From the NCBI RefSeq assembly GCF_002960445.1, contig NZ_POJD01000195.1:26338-90337 (forward strand): 64,000 nt of DNA, read 5' to 3'. The stretch's first letter is position 1. Each line of letters begins with the position of its first letter. A program made the translations under genes and the position numbers. The notes beneath the pieces are model-generated. The model worked only from the letters and a program-made list of their open reading frames with translations. It made no database searches and was not told the origin of the DNA. The stretch is from Streptococcus suis (lineage in GTDB: Bacteria > Bacillota > Bacilli > Lactobacillales > Streptococcaceae). This document shows positions 28,408 through 38,914 of this stretch, in pieces.

Positions 28408-28431
28408 AGATACTATTTGGATGAAATAGGA

Positions 28432-30222
28432 TTATTCTGCTGCTACACCTTTGTCAGCTGTCAATTCGATATTTTCAAGCGCAATACCTTTGCCTGAAGC
28501 TGAACCGTAGTTAGAATCGTAGTTCTTCACACGTTTGTTAAGTGCTGTAATTTCTTCAGATTCAAATGTTGGGATAGCAAATGCTTGTTCAGCAGCATAC
28601 TTTTGCCATGCCTTGTAGCTTTCAAGGTTTTTCTTCTCATCAAATGATTCTACTGAGCCGATTGCCTCCAACAATTTAGTGTTTTCTTCAGATACGAAAC
28701 GTGACATGTTGAATGGAGCAAGTTCTCCCCAAAGTCCGTTAGGATTTGGATCGTAACCTGTTGACCATCCACCAGCATACATATCAATTGCAGGGTCATT
28801 TGCTTGAATTGCATCGTAGAAAGTATTTACTTCAACAGTACGGCCAGTGTACAATTCAACATTCAAGCCAACTTCTTTCCACCAAGCAATGTATTGTTGT
28901 ACGAGTGCTTCGTTGGCTTCTGTACGTTTACGAGCTGCGAAAGTGATTTTGAATTCTTTACCGTCTTTACCTTCACGAATGCCGTCACCGTTTGTATCCT
29001 TGTAGCCAGCTTCATCCAAGAGTTTCTTAGCTTTTTCTGGATCGTATGTGTAGCCTGCCAATTCAGAATCGTGAAGATCGCCAAAGAATGAGATAATCAA
29101 TGATTTTGCTGGGTGGTACAAACCGTTGTACAATTTCTCACCAGCTGTCTTGGTATCAATTGCATAGGCAATCGCTTGACGAAGTTTCACATCGTTCATC
29201 TTAGCGTTTTCGTTCATGACGTTCTTCTCAGCAGCCTCGTCATATTTACCAAAGTTAAATGAGATGTATTCGTAAGATGAGTTAAGTGAACCAACGATGT
29301 TCAAGTTAGACAAGTCTTTGTATGAGTCCAATTGGTCAACCGGCATATCTGCGATATCGTAGTTACCAGCTTTCATCTCAGAAACGATAGTATCAGGTGA
29401 TACGATATCGATCTTCAATGAGCTTGTTTTTGGAGTTGTTCCCTTGAAGAAGTGTTCGTTTGGAACGTAAGTGATAGACTCACCGTTAACGATTTCTTTA
29501 ATCTTCCATGGACCCATACCTACAAGTTTAGCAGTACGTGAGTACTCGCTCTTTTCCCAATCAGCCACAGGAATATCTTTATAGATGTGTTCTGGCTGGA
29601 TATAGGCAGGTACATCACCACCAGCATACATCATAGAAGGTGACATTTCTTTCACAGTCAATTCTACTGTGTAGTCGTCAACTTTCTTGATACCAGAAAT
29701 ATCAGATGCTGTTCCAGCCACAAATTCTTCCATACCAACGATGTTCAAGAATTTATCATCAAAACGCACACCTGTGTAGTCTTTGCTTGCCAATGACTTG
29801 ATTGTGAAGATGTAATCATTGATTGTGAATGGCTGACCATCAGACCACTTGTAGTCTTTACCTGTCAAACTAACAGTGATTTTTTTGTTTTCGATATCAA
29901 ATTCAGCCTTAGCAAGACCTGAATCGTCTAATTTACGATTTCCATCATAACCGAACATTGAGATATCGACCATTCCACCAAAAGTTGAGTCTGTTGTATT
30001 CTCAGTCAATTCATCAATCAAAAGACCTGATGAAGTTGTTGGCGACACCCAAGCGTATTTCAACTGTGCATCAGCCACAGCAGTTCCGTCTTGTTTCACT
30101 TCTGACGGGAATGACAAGTTTTGTTCTGTTGAGCTTGATGATTTAGAACCACAAGCAGCAAGTACAGATGCAGAAAGAAGAGTTACACCTGCAAGTGCAA
30201 AGAGTTTTGTTGTCTTTTTCAT
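28432..30222 (-). CDS. oppA: Oligopeptide-binding lipoprotein OppA
   Basis: 596 residues from ATG 30222 (MKKTTKLFALAGVTLLSASV) with lipobox VLAACG; lipidated solute-binding protein of the SBP_bac_5 family. Motifs: YKWSDGQPFTINDYIFTIKS, LRQAIAYAIDT, YDPEKAKKLLDEAGYKDTNGDG. It captures peptides outside the membrane for OppBCDF. The upstream open frame to 30336 lacks a ribosome-binding site, while AGAGGTG precedes 30222. Confidence 0.95.
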   Translation of the reverse strand: MKKTTKLFALAGVTLLSASVLAACGSKSSSSTEQNLSFPSEVKQDGTAVADAQLKYAWVSPTTSSGLLIDELTENTTDSTFGGMVDISMFGYDGNRKLDDSGLAKAEFDIENKKITVSLTGKDYKWSDGQPFTINDYIFTIKSLASKDYTGVRFDDKFLNIVGMEEFVAGTASDISGIKKVDDYTVELTVKEMSPSMMYAGGDVPAYIQPEHIYKDIPVADWEKSEYSRTAKLVGMGPWKIKEIVNGESITYVPNEHFFKGTTPKTSSLKIDIVSPDTIVSEMKAGNYDIADMPVDQLDSYKDLSNLNIVGSLNSSYEYISFNFGKYDEAAEKNVMNENAKMNDVKLRQAIAYAIDTKTAGEKLYNGLYHPAKSLIISFFGDLHDSELAGYTYDPEKAKKLLDEAGYKDTNGDGIREGKDGKEFKITFAARKRTEANEALVQQYIAWWKEVGLNVELYTGRTVEVNTFYDAIQANDPAIDMYAGGWSTGYDPNPNGLWGELAPFNMSRFVSEENTKLLEAIGSVESFDEKKNLESYKAWQKYAAEQAFAIPTFESEEITALNKRVKNYDSNYGSASGKGIALENIELTADKGVAAE

Positions 30223-30277
30223 AAAACACCTCTGTTTTCTTTTTGTTTGACACATAATTGTATGTCTTATGAAATTT

Positions 30278-30324
30278 ATTATATCATAAAATTTTCTTAA
30301 ATAAAGTCTTTTTGTCAGAAAATT
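30278..30324 (-). promoter_or_regulatory. oppA promoter region with CodY-like box
   Basis: A TATAAT -10 (complement of 30278-30283) lies upstream of oppA. TTTTGTCAGAAAATT at 30310-30324 (plus-strand reading) matches the CodY consensus at 12 of 15 positions, with a further partial match AATTTTCTTAAATAA beside it. No strong -35 is seen. Confidence 0.45.
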
Positions 30325-30433
30325 TTGTAAAAACATAAATTTTCATTATTTTCTATTATTTTTCATGTTTTTTCCTTATTTTTCTTACAATCCATGTGAT
30401 ATAATGGAAGAAATATCAGATAAAGGAATGTTT

Positions 30434-31675
30434 ATGCGTAAGTTAATACTTCTATTATTGGCAACCTTTAGTTTTCTTATCGGAGGCCCCGCTGTCCTAG
30501 CGGACGATTTCTCGGTAGCAGCTAAACATGCTATCGCGGTTGAGGTTGATTCAGGAAAAATCCTTTTTCAACAAGATGCTGAAACCAAAGCCAGTGTCGC
30601 CTCCATCAGTAAGCTCTTAAGTGTCTACATGGTCTACGAAGCCTTGGAAAAAGGCGAAATCAACTTGGATACCATGGTGGACATTTCAGACTACTCCTAT
30701 AGCTTGACTGCCAATATCGAACTCAGTAACGTGAATTTGGATGAGCGCACTTATTCTGTCCGTGATCTATTGAATGCCTCTCTCATCACTTCATCCAACA
30801 GCGCCATCATTGCTCTGGCTGAAAAAATAGCGGGTAGCGAAGCCGCTTTTGTAGATCGAATGAAGGCAAAAGTTCAGGAATGGGGCATTACAGATGCTAA
30901 AATCGTTAACGTTTCTGGATTGGATAATGCTGATTTAGGAGGTAATATCTATCCTGGTTCCAGTCCTGAAGATGCCAATCACTTTTCAGCACTCGATATG
31001 GCTACTATTGCACGTCGGCTCATTCTTGACTATCCGCAAGTCCTAGAGATTACCTCACTCAACGCCTATGACTTTGGTGGCTATACCTACTATAGCACCA
31101 ACCAAATGCTGAGTGACGGAACCCATGCTCGTGGGGGAGTGGATGGGTTGAAAACAGGGACCTCAAACTCTGCTGGTTCAGGTTTCTTGGCCACAACCCA
31201 ACAAGCTGGTATGCGTATCATTACAGTAGTCCTCAATGCCACGGACGGTTTGGCTATGCCTGATAATCGTTTTGTTGCAACCAATGATTTGATGAACTAT
31301 GTCTATGCCAATTTTTCACGGGTTGCAATTGCCGAAAAAGGAAAAGCCTACAACAATAGTAAAATTAAGGTCTTTAACGGAGAAAAGGAAACCAGTCCCG
31401 TCGTTGCTGCTGCAGACCTATACATCGTTCAGCGCAATCAGACAGAATTGACTGCGTCTGCAAACTTTATCCCTACTACAAATGAAATCGATGCACCCTT
31501 GACTGCTGGTAGCGTTGTTGGAAAACTACAATTAAAAGACCAAGACTTGATTGGGAAAGGTTATATTGGAGAGCAAGCCAGTGTAGAAATGGTCCTCCCA
31601 AATGATATGAAAAAAGCTCCTTGGCCAGTTTCATGGTGGAATAACTTCGTTCGATATGTGAACGAGAAATTATAA
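30434..31675 (+). CDS. dacA: D-alanyl-D-alanine carboxypeptidase (PBP3)
   Basis: 413 residues: signal peptide (MRKLILLLLATFSFLIGGPA, cleavage near VLADD), then class-A low-molecular-weight PBP motifs: catalytic SISK (SxxK), SSN (SxN) and LKTGTS (KTG). C-terminal beta domain and an amphipathic end PWPVSWWNNFVRYVNEKL that should bind the membrane surface. It trims the terminal D-Ala from peptidoglycan pentapeptides. Start fixed by AAAGGA six bases before ATG 30434; a TATAAT at about 30399-30404 is its likely -10. Confidence 0.95.
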   Translation: MRKLILLLLATFSFLIGGPAVLADDFSVAAKHAIAVEVDSGKILFQQDAETKASVASISKLLSVYMVYEALEKGEINLDTMVDISDYSYSLTANIELSNVNLDERTYSVRDLLNASLITSSNSAIIALAEKIAGSEAAFVDRMKAKVQEWGITDAKIVNVSGLDNADLGGNIYPGSSPEDANHFSALDMATIARRLILDYPQVLEITSLNAYDFGGYTYYSTNQMLSDGTHARGGVDGLKTGTSNSAGSGFLATTQQAGMRIITVVLNATDGLAMPDNRFVATNDLMNYVYANFSRVAIAEKGKAYNNSKIKVFNGEKETSPVVAAADLYIVQRNQTELTASANFIPTTNEIDAPLTAGSVVGKLQLKDQDLIGKGYIGEQASVEMVLPNDMKKAPWPVSWWNNFVRYVNEKL

Positions 31676-31678
31676 TAC

Positions 31679-31719
31679 AAAAATACTATGCCAGATAAGC
31701 ACTCGGCATAGTATTTTTA
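31679..31719 (+). terminator. Terminator of dacA
   Basis: AAAATACTATGCC and GGCATAGTATTTTT form a perfect 13-bp stem around a 12-base loop. Confidence 0.9.
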
Positions 31720-31794
31720 TGTTATAGGCTTGTAAAGTTCCTGCAGGGAGCAACATCAGTGAGGTAATCTAATCTCCCAGACTAGTTTGCTAAA

Positions 31795-32345
31795 TTTACA
31801 TAGTAGAGCGACTGCCATCGCTCCTCAGCTCCCACCTCGGTTGGTGAGAGCTCCTGCGGAACTCCTCACTACATATCATTTTCTTACAGAAAACGACGAG
31901 CGTGGAAGGAATAGGAAGTTTATAAGATTATAAAGAAGAGCGACTGCCGTCGCTCTCTATTTCCAACGAGCGTTGGCATTGCAATGTAGAGTAGCATTCG
32001 CTACTCCTTATCACCAACCCCGGTTGGTGAGAGTTCCTGCGGAACTCCTCACTACATATCATTTTCTTACAGAAAATGACGAGCGTGGAAGGAATAAGAT
32101 TTTTATAAGATTACAAAGAAGAGCGACTGCCGTCGCTCTCTATTTCCAACTAGCGTTGACATTGCAATGTAGAGTAGCATTCGCTACTCCTCATCTCCCA
32201 CCTCGGTTGGTGAGAGTTCCTGCGGAACTCCTAGCTACATATCATTTTCTTACAGAAAACGACGAGCGTGGAAGGAATAGGATTTTTATAAGATTACAAA
32301 GAAGAGCGACTGCCGTCGCTCTCTATTTCCAACGAGCGTTGGCAT
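31795..32345. repeat. 183-bp tandem repeat array made of short hairpins, about three copies
   Basis: The marker CGGTTGGTGAGAG recurs at 31838, 32021 and 32204: an exact 183-base period. Each unit strings together small perfect palindromes: GAGCGAC-TGCC-GTCGCTC, CCAACG-AG-CGTTGG, CATTGCAATG, GAGTAGC-ATTC-GCTACTC, CACCAACC-CC-GGTTGGTG, AGTTCC-TGC-GGAACT and CATTTTC-TTACA-GAAAATG. The first copy is diverged at its left end. It fills the 670-base gap between dacA and sufB. An open frame across it is a by-product of the period being divisible by three. No known family was recognised. Confidence 0.85.
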
Positions 32346-32401
32346 TTGTGTGCTCCAAATAGCTTCTTAGCTATGTGGAGCTACACAAATTAGCCAACGC
32401 T
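32335..32401 (-). terminator. Long hairpin spanning the sufB stop codon
   Basis: Arms of about 30 and 33 bases around a TCTT loop: AGCGTTGGC pairs with GCCAACGCT, TTTGTGT with ACACAAA, GCTCCA with TGGAGC, ATAGCT with AGCTAT. The sufB stop codon (32390-32392) lies inside the stem, and the outer arm is the last hairpin of the tandem array. No clear T-run, so it may block exonucleases rather than terminate. Confidence 0.7.
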
Positions 32402-33805
32402 CCCCTCCATCTCATAGGCAATCAGTCTGTTGAGTTCGACTGCGTATTCCATTGGGAGTTCTTTTGTGAATGGTTCGACAAAGCCCATGACAATCATTTC
32501 TGTGGCTTCGGATTCAGATAGGCCACGGCTCATGAGGTAGTAAAGTTGCTCTTCTGAGATTTTTGATACTTTGGCTTCGTGTTCAAGCGCCACTTGTGAA
32601 TTGTGAATTTCATTAAATGGAATGGTGTCTGATTTGGAAATATCATCCATGATAATGGTATCACACTCGATGTGGCTGATAGACTTGGCTGAGTTTTTAG
32701 CAAAGGTAACTTGACCACGGTAGTTGACTTCTCCACCGCCACGGGCAATGGATTTGGATACGATAGAGGATGAAGTGCGTGGGGCGTTGTGGATCATCTT
32801 GGCACCGGTATCCTGTACCTGACCCTTGTTGGCAAAGGCAATGGACAACATGGTTCCACGAGCTCCTTCGCCTTCCAAGTAAACCGCTGGATATTTCATG
32901 GTCGTCTTAGCACCAAGGTTGCCGTCAATCCACTCAACTGTGGCATTTTTCTCAGCACGGGCACGCTTGGTTACCAAGTTATAAACGTTGTCAGACCAGT
33001 TTTGAATGGTGGTATAACGCATATAGGCACCTTCGTGGGCAATGATTTCCACAATAGCAGCGTGGAGGCTAGCTGTTGAGTAAGTCGGAGCCGTACAGCC
33101 TTCTACGTAGTGAACACTTGCTCCTTCATCCACGATGATGAGGGTGCGTTCGAACTGCCCTGTTCCTTCGTTGTTGATACGGAAGTAGGTCTGGAGTGGA
33201 ATATCTAATTTAACACCTTTTGGTACGTAGATGAAGGTTCCACCCGACCAAACCGCTGAGTTGAGGGCGGCTAGTTTATTGTCTGACGGTGGAACTAGTT
33301 TTCCAAAGTATTTTTTGAAGAGTTCTGGATGTTCCTTGAGGGCCGTGTCAGTATCTGTAAAGATAATGCCGTGCTTGTCGTACTCTTCCTTCATATTGTG
33401 GTAGACCACTTCTGATTCGTACTGGGCAGAGGCTCCTGCCAGGTAGGCACGCTCGGCTTCTGGAATACCGATGCGTTCAAATGTTTCCTTGATTTTTTCC
33501 GGTACATCATCCCAGCTCCGTGCTGGCTTATCCGACGGTTTTTGATAGTAAACAATATCATCAAAATCCAGTTCAGACAAGTCGGCTCCCCAGGTCTGCA
33601 TCGGCATTTTCTTGAAGGTTTCGTAGGATTTCAAACGGAATTCCAACATCCATTCTGGCTCGCCTTTGATACGGGACATTTGACGAATAACTTCTTCGCT
33701 CAAGCCCTTACCAGTCGAAGCCACCAGTTCCACATTTTCATCATGGAAACCGAATTTGTATTCCCCAAGATCAATCGGGGTTGGTTCAATTCTTTCTTCT
33801 GACAT
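32390..33805 (-). CDS. sufB: Fe-S cluster assembly scaffold SufB
   Basis: 471 residues from ATG 33805 ([20 protein letters not shown]). Contains [52 protein letters not shown] and [20 protein letters not shown], all typical of SufB, the beta-helix scaffold that builds Fe-S clusters with SufC and SufD. The frame extends seven codons upstream through the leader-repeat end (GLVSYI). Last gene of sufC-D-S-U-B. No normal ribosome-binding site is visible. Confidence 0.96.
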   Translation of the reverse strand: MSEERIEPTPIDLGEYKFGFHDENVELVASTGKGLSEEVIRQMSRIKGEPEWMLEFRLKSYETFKKMPMQTWGADLSELDFDDIVYYQKPSDKPARSWDDVPEKIKETFERIGIPEAERAYLAGASAQYESEVVYHNMKEEYDKHGIIFTDTDTALKEHPELFKKYFGKLVPPSDNKLAALNSAVWSGGTFIYVPKGVKLDIPLQTYFRINNEGTGQFERTLIIVDEGASVHYVEGCTAPTYSTASLHAAIVEIIAHEGAYMRYTTIQNWSDNVYNLVTKRARAEKNATVEWIDGNLGAKTTMKYPAVYLEGEGARGTMLSIAFANKGQVQDTGAKMIHNAPRTSSSIVSKSIARGGGEVNYRGQVTFAKNSAKSISHIECDTIIMDDISKSDTIPFNEIHNSQVALEHEAKVSKISEEQLYYLMSRGLSESEATEMIVMGFVEPFTKELPMEYAVELNRLIAYEMEGSVG

Positions 33806-33832
33806 AATATAAGATACTAAGCCCAAAAAGTA
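33806..33832 (-). repeat. 3' end of leader repeat element at sufB
   Basis: TTTTTGGGCTTAGTATCTTATATT directly before the sufB ATG, one base different from the GGGCTTGGTATCTTATATG end at dnaJ. Only the 3' part is clearly shared; a GGAATTGAAC 60 bases upstream may be chance, as it lies in a small ORF. Confidence 0.5.
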
Positions 33833-33843
33833 TGAGAATGCTG

Positions 33844-33940
33844 TTACGCTTTCCTCAAAGCTTGCTGGGCCTGTTCAATTCCAATCAGAAACTGAACAAT
33901 CCTTTCTGTATGATTTTCATTTTTATTTATTTGTTCATGC

Positions 33941-33957
<17 letters not shown>
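33844..33957 (-). CDS. Possible 37-residue small protein between sufU and sufB
   Basis: ATG 33957 to TAA 33844 on the minus strand; product starts [20 protein letters not shown] and ends in [16 protein letters not shown]. It overlaps the last 17 bases of sufU in another frame and fills most of the sufU-sufB gap. The product looks like an amphipathic helix rather than random translation. No strong ribosome-binding site; translation could be coupled to sufU. No homologue recognised. Confidence 0.4.
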
Positions 33958-35594
<1,637 letters not shown>

Positions 35595-36857
35595 TTATCT
35601 CTTTGTTAGTTTTTCTTCAATGACGGCAATCAGCTCGTCACGGACTTCCTTGACAGGGATTTCTGTGATGACGGCACCAAGGAAGCCACGAATGACCAAT
35701 CGTTCAGCTGTTGCACGGTCCAAACCACGACTCATGAGATAGTACATATCCTCTGGGTCAACCTGTCCGATAGAGGCTGCGTGACCAGCTGTAACTTCGT
35801 TCTCATCGATGAGGAGGATTGGGTTGGCATCGGAGCGAGCCTTATCGGATAGCATGAGAACACGGCTTTCCTGCTGGGCATCTGCACCCTTGGCACCACG
35901 GACAATGTGACCGATACCGTTAAAGGTCAGGGTTCCACTTTCAAGGATAACCCCATGTTGCAGAATGTGACCGACAGAATTATGACCGTAGTTGGTCACG
36001 CGCGTATCCACACCTTGGACCTGACGGCCTGATGAAAGACCAACAACCTTGAGGTTGGCATGGCTACCATTTCCTTTTAATTCGCTGTCCAAATCGGCAA
36101 TCACATTTCCTTCGTTAAGAAGACCGATTGCCCAGTCAATGCTGGCATCGTTTCCAAGATAACCACGGCGGTTAAGGTAGGTATCCAAGTGCTTGCCAAG
36201 GCGGTCAATGGCTGCAAACTTGATTTGGCTACCCGCAAGGGCAATGACTTCCACAATGATATTAGCCGAAGTCGCTTCCGCTCCATCTCCCAAACTTTCA
36301 AAGCGTTCTAGGTAATTAAACTTGGCATTTTTCCCAGCAATGATGAGAACACGTTTGTTAAAGGCAATCGAGCTAGTGCTATCTTGGTAAAAAAGTGCCT
36401 CAACTGGCTGGTCAATTTCAACGTTGTCAGGAACATAGAGAACCGCGGTTGCGTTGAAATAGGCTGTATTGCAGGCTGCCAATTTGTGTTCATCAAATGG
36501 AACTGCTACACCGAGGTATTTCTCAATGACATCAGGAATGACATCTAGAGCTGAAGCAAAGTCCGTAAAGACCACACCTTTCTCTACAAGGTCAACCGGC
36601 AACTGTTCTAGAACCGTTTGGCTGCCAACCTGGACCAACATAGGATTGTCACCGATAGCTGTAAAATCTGGAACAGCTCCGATTTCATCATTTGTAGCAA
36701 GGCTTCCATCACCTAGATTCCAACGGTGAAACTTGACCCGCTCGATAACCGGCAAGTCCAGCTCTGCTATTTTGTCAAAAGCCTTAAGACGCAGGTCTGT
36801 CAACCAAGTTGGTTCTGCCTGCAAGGCTGAAAATTCTTGAATTTTATCTTTGGTCAT
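35595..36857 (-). CDS. sufD: Fe-S cluster assembly protein SufD
   Basis: 420 residues from ATG 36857 (MTKDKIQEFSALQAEPTWLT). Shares the C-terminal beta-helix with SufB ([46 protein letters not shown]). GGAGGACCCT before the ATG decides the start; a longer open frame reaches 36980 inside sufC. Forms SufBC2D with its neighbours. Confidence 0.95.
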   Translation of the reverse strand: MTKDKIQEFSALQAEPTWLTDLRLKAFDKIAELDLPVIERVKFHRWNLGDGSLATNDEIGAVPDFTAIGDNPMLVQVGSQTVLEQLPVDLVEKGVVFTDFASALDVIPDVIEKYLGVAVPFDEHKLAACNTAYFNATAVLYVPDNVEIDQPVEALFYQDSTSSIAFNKRVLIIAGKNAKFNYLERFESLGDGAEATSANIIVEVIALAGSQIKFAAIDRLGKHLDTYLNRRGYLGNDASIDWAIGLLNEGNVIADLDSELKGNGSHANLKVVGLSSGRQVQGVDTRVTNYGHNSVGHILQHGVILESGTLTFNGIGHIVRGAKGADAQQESRVLMLSDKARSDANPILLIDENEVTAGHAASIGQVDPEDMYYLMSRGLDRATAERLVIRGFLGAVITEIPVKEVRDELIAVIEEKLTKR

Positions 36858-36873
36858 AGGGTCCTCCAAAGAC

Positions 36874-37647
36874 TTAAATGTCATCTTCTTTGTAGTCGAT
36901 GCCAAGCTCAGCTGCGACTTGGACATAGCCTTCTTTTTCCAAGCGTTGCGCCAATTCTGGTCCACCTGACAGAACAACACGGCCTTCCATCATGACATGG
37001 ACAACATCAGGAGTGATGTAGTTGAGCAAGCGTTGGTAGTGAGTGATAATCATGGCACCGAAGCCTTCACCACGCATAGCATTGATACCTTTTGATACCA
37101 CTTTAAGGGCATCAATATCTAAACCTGAGTCAATCTCGTCAAGAAGAGCGAAAGTTGGCTCTAACATGAGCAACTGCAGAATTTCATTGCGTTTTTTCTC
37201 ACCACCTGAGAAACCTTCGTTGAGGTAACGCTCTGCCATTTCCTCTTTCATGTTGAGGAGTTCCATCTTTTCATCCAACTTGGTGATGAAATCGCGGACA
37301 GAAATCTTGTCTTCATCTTCCTTGCCAGCGTTCATAGCAGCACGGAGGAACTCTGCATTGGTGATTCCCGGAATTTCCGACGGGTATTGCATGGCCAAGA
37401 AAAGTCCCATACGAGCACGCTCGTCCACTTCCAACTCCAAAATATTAACACCGTCAAAGAGAACTTCCCCTTGTGTTACTTCGTAGCTTGGATTACCCAT
37501 GATAGCTGCGGAAAGGGTGGACTTGCCTGTTCCGTTCGGTCCCATGATGGCTGCAATTTCACCTGTTTTGAGGGTCAAATTGACACCTTTGAGGATTTCC
37601 TTACCTTCGATTTCAACATGAAGGTCTTTGATTTCTAATACTGACAT
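36874..37647 (-). CDS. sufC: Fe-S cluster assembly ATPase SufC
   Basis: 257 residues; Walker A GPNGTGKST, signature GFSGGEKKRNE, Walker B TFALLDEIDSGLD and H-loop ITHYQRLL, the SufC form of an ABC ATPase that powers the SufBCD scaffold. First gene of sufCDSUB; TATAAT at about 37680 (minus strand) serves as -10 and overlaps the tail of the rgpG terminator. Confidence 0.97.
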   Translation of the reverse strand: MSVLEIKDLHVEIEGKEILKGVNLTLKTGEIAAIMGPNGTGKSTLSAAIMGNPSYEVTQGEVLFDGVNILELEVDERARMGLFLAMQYPSEIPGITNAEFLRAAMNAGKEDEDKISVRDFITKLDEKMELLNMKEEMAERYLNEGFSGGEKKRNEILQLLMLEPTFALLDEIDSGLDIDALKVVSKGINAMRGEGFGAMIITHYQRLLNYITPDVVHVMMEGRVVLSGGPELAQRLEKEGYVQVAAELGIDYKEDDI

Positions 37648-37684
37648 CGTATACTCCTTTATTTATTATCTTTCTCATTATATC

Positions 37685-37708
37685 AAAAAAAGAGCCTAAG
37701 GGCTCTCT
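37685..37708 (-). terminator. Terminator after rgpG
   Basis: AGAGCCC-TTA-GGCTCT then TTTTTTT on the minus strand, just downstream of rgpG and overlapping the sufC promoter. Confidence 0.85.
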
Positions 37709-37726
37709 TCTTGTTTAGAAAGATTC

Positions 37727-38914
37727 TTATTTTCTTTTCTTGGTCTGCTGTTTACGAAGACAGCGCTTTTCCTTACAATCCGCTATGCGTTCCTGACGAT
37801 AACTACTGTTGCCAATGAAACGAAGGAAATTAAGCAAGGGCATGCGATTTTCACCAAAAATACCTATCAACTCACATAAGACCTCTACACCCAGACCCAT
37901 GGTTAGAACCAAGAGAACACCGCCTAGACGACTGGAAACATTGAGCAAGAGCGAGGTTAAAGAAAATAGGAAGGAAATGGCATAGATAACTAAAACTGTA
38001 CCACGATGGGTCAAGCCTAGAGATAGCAAACGATGGTGTAAATGCATCTTATCCGCCTCTGAAATTTTTTTTCCAGACAATTTTCGACGGATGATGGCTA
38101 CAACCGTATCTGTAATTGGAACCCCCAAGATAATCATGGGGGTAACTACCGCAACAGCTGTAGAATTTTTCAATCCTTGGAGTGACAAAACTCCAATCAT
38201 GAAACCAATAAAGAGAGCTCCGGTATCACCTAGATAAATAATAGCTGGATTATAATTATAAGGTAGAAAGCCTATAATAGCGGCCACTAAAATAAAAATA
38301 GTCAGGGTCAAAAAGATATTGCTATCATGTAAGAAAAAGTAGGAAACAATTCCCATGGTCGTCAAGGAAATGATAGACACCCCTGACACCAAACCATCTA
38401 GACCATCGATCAAATTAACGGCATTAGTAATTGCCACAATCCACAAGACAGTTAAAAAGAAGGATAGCCAGCTTGGAAAAATGAGCAAGGGCCCACCGAA
38501 TGGGATCTTGAAGCTATCAAAGTGGAATTCCGTAAAAAACCAGATCAGGGTTGCTGCAAGAACAATTCCAAACATCTTTGGAGCTGGACCCAACTCCTTC
38601 ACATCATCAATATAGCCTGTAATGATGATAATAAGCGAGGATACAATCAAGGGCAAAATATAATGCAGGTAGGTTCCATGATAATTGATGTGGGTGACAA
38701 TTCTCGGCAAAAAGACCAAGGCAGCCAAGGAAAAAGCTATGAAGATAGCTAAGCCTCCAGCCGATGGCATGGGCACCTTGTTGATTCTACGCGCGTTTGG
38801 ATTATCCACTGCTCCAACCTTGAAGGATAGAAAACGCACCAAAGGAGTTGCTATCGCTGCTACAACCATGGTCGAAATGATGACCATTATATATTTTAAA
38901 GCAAAAGGCATCAT
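37727..38914 (-). CDS. rgpG: Undecaprenyl-phosphate GlcNAc-1-phosphate transferase (RgpG/TagO/WecA family)
   Basis: 395 residues with about ten to eleven helices. Motifs: VDNPNARRINKVPMPSAGGLAIF, NAVNLIDGLDGLVSG (the Asp-rich catalytic loop), GDTGALFIGF and HLHHRLL. It links GlcNAc-1-P to undecaprenyl phosphate, the first step of rhamnose-polysaccharide or teichoic-acid synthesis. The mecA-rgpG-suf order is the one known in other streptococci. Its start overlaps the mecA stop (TATGATG). Lys/Arg-rich cytoplasmic tail. Confidence 0.88.
   Translation of the reverse strand: MMPFALKYIMVIISTMVVAAIATPLVRFLSFKVGAVDNPNARRINKVPMPSAGGLAIFIAFSLAALVFLPRIVTHINYHGTYLHYILPLIVSSLIIIITGYIDDVKELGPAPKMFGIVLAATLIWFFTEFHFDSFKIPFGGPLLIFPSWLSFFLTVLWIVAITNAVNLIDGLDGLVSGVSIISLTTMGIVSYFFLHDSNIFLTLTIFILVAAIIGFLPYNYNPAIIYLGDTGALFIGFMIGVLSLQGLKNSTAVAVVTPMIILGVPITDTVVAIIRRKLSGKKISEADKMHLHHRLLSLGLTHRGTVLVIYAISFLFSLTSLLLNVSSRLGGVLLVLTMGLGVEVLCELIGIFGENRMPLLNFLRFIGNSSYRQERIADCKEKRCLRKQQTKKRK

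Noticed and set aside
31973..32362. Open frame of 129 codons with a 61-residue repeat
   Set aside because: It exists because the 183-bp period is divisible by three; the DNA is wall-to-wall hairpins, there is no ribosome-binding site, and composition is not protein-like.
31738..32389. CRISPR array
   Set aside because: Repeats are 183 bases and contiguous, with no variable spacers and no cas genes nearby.
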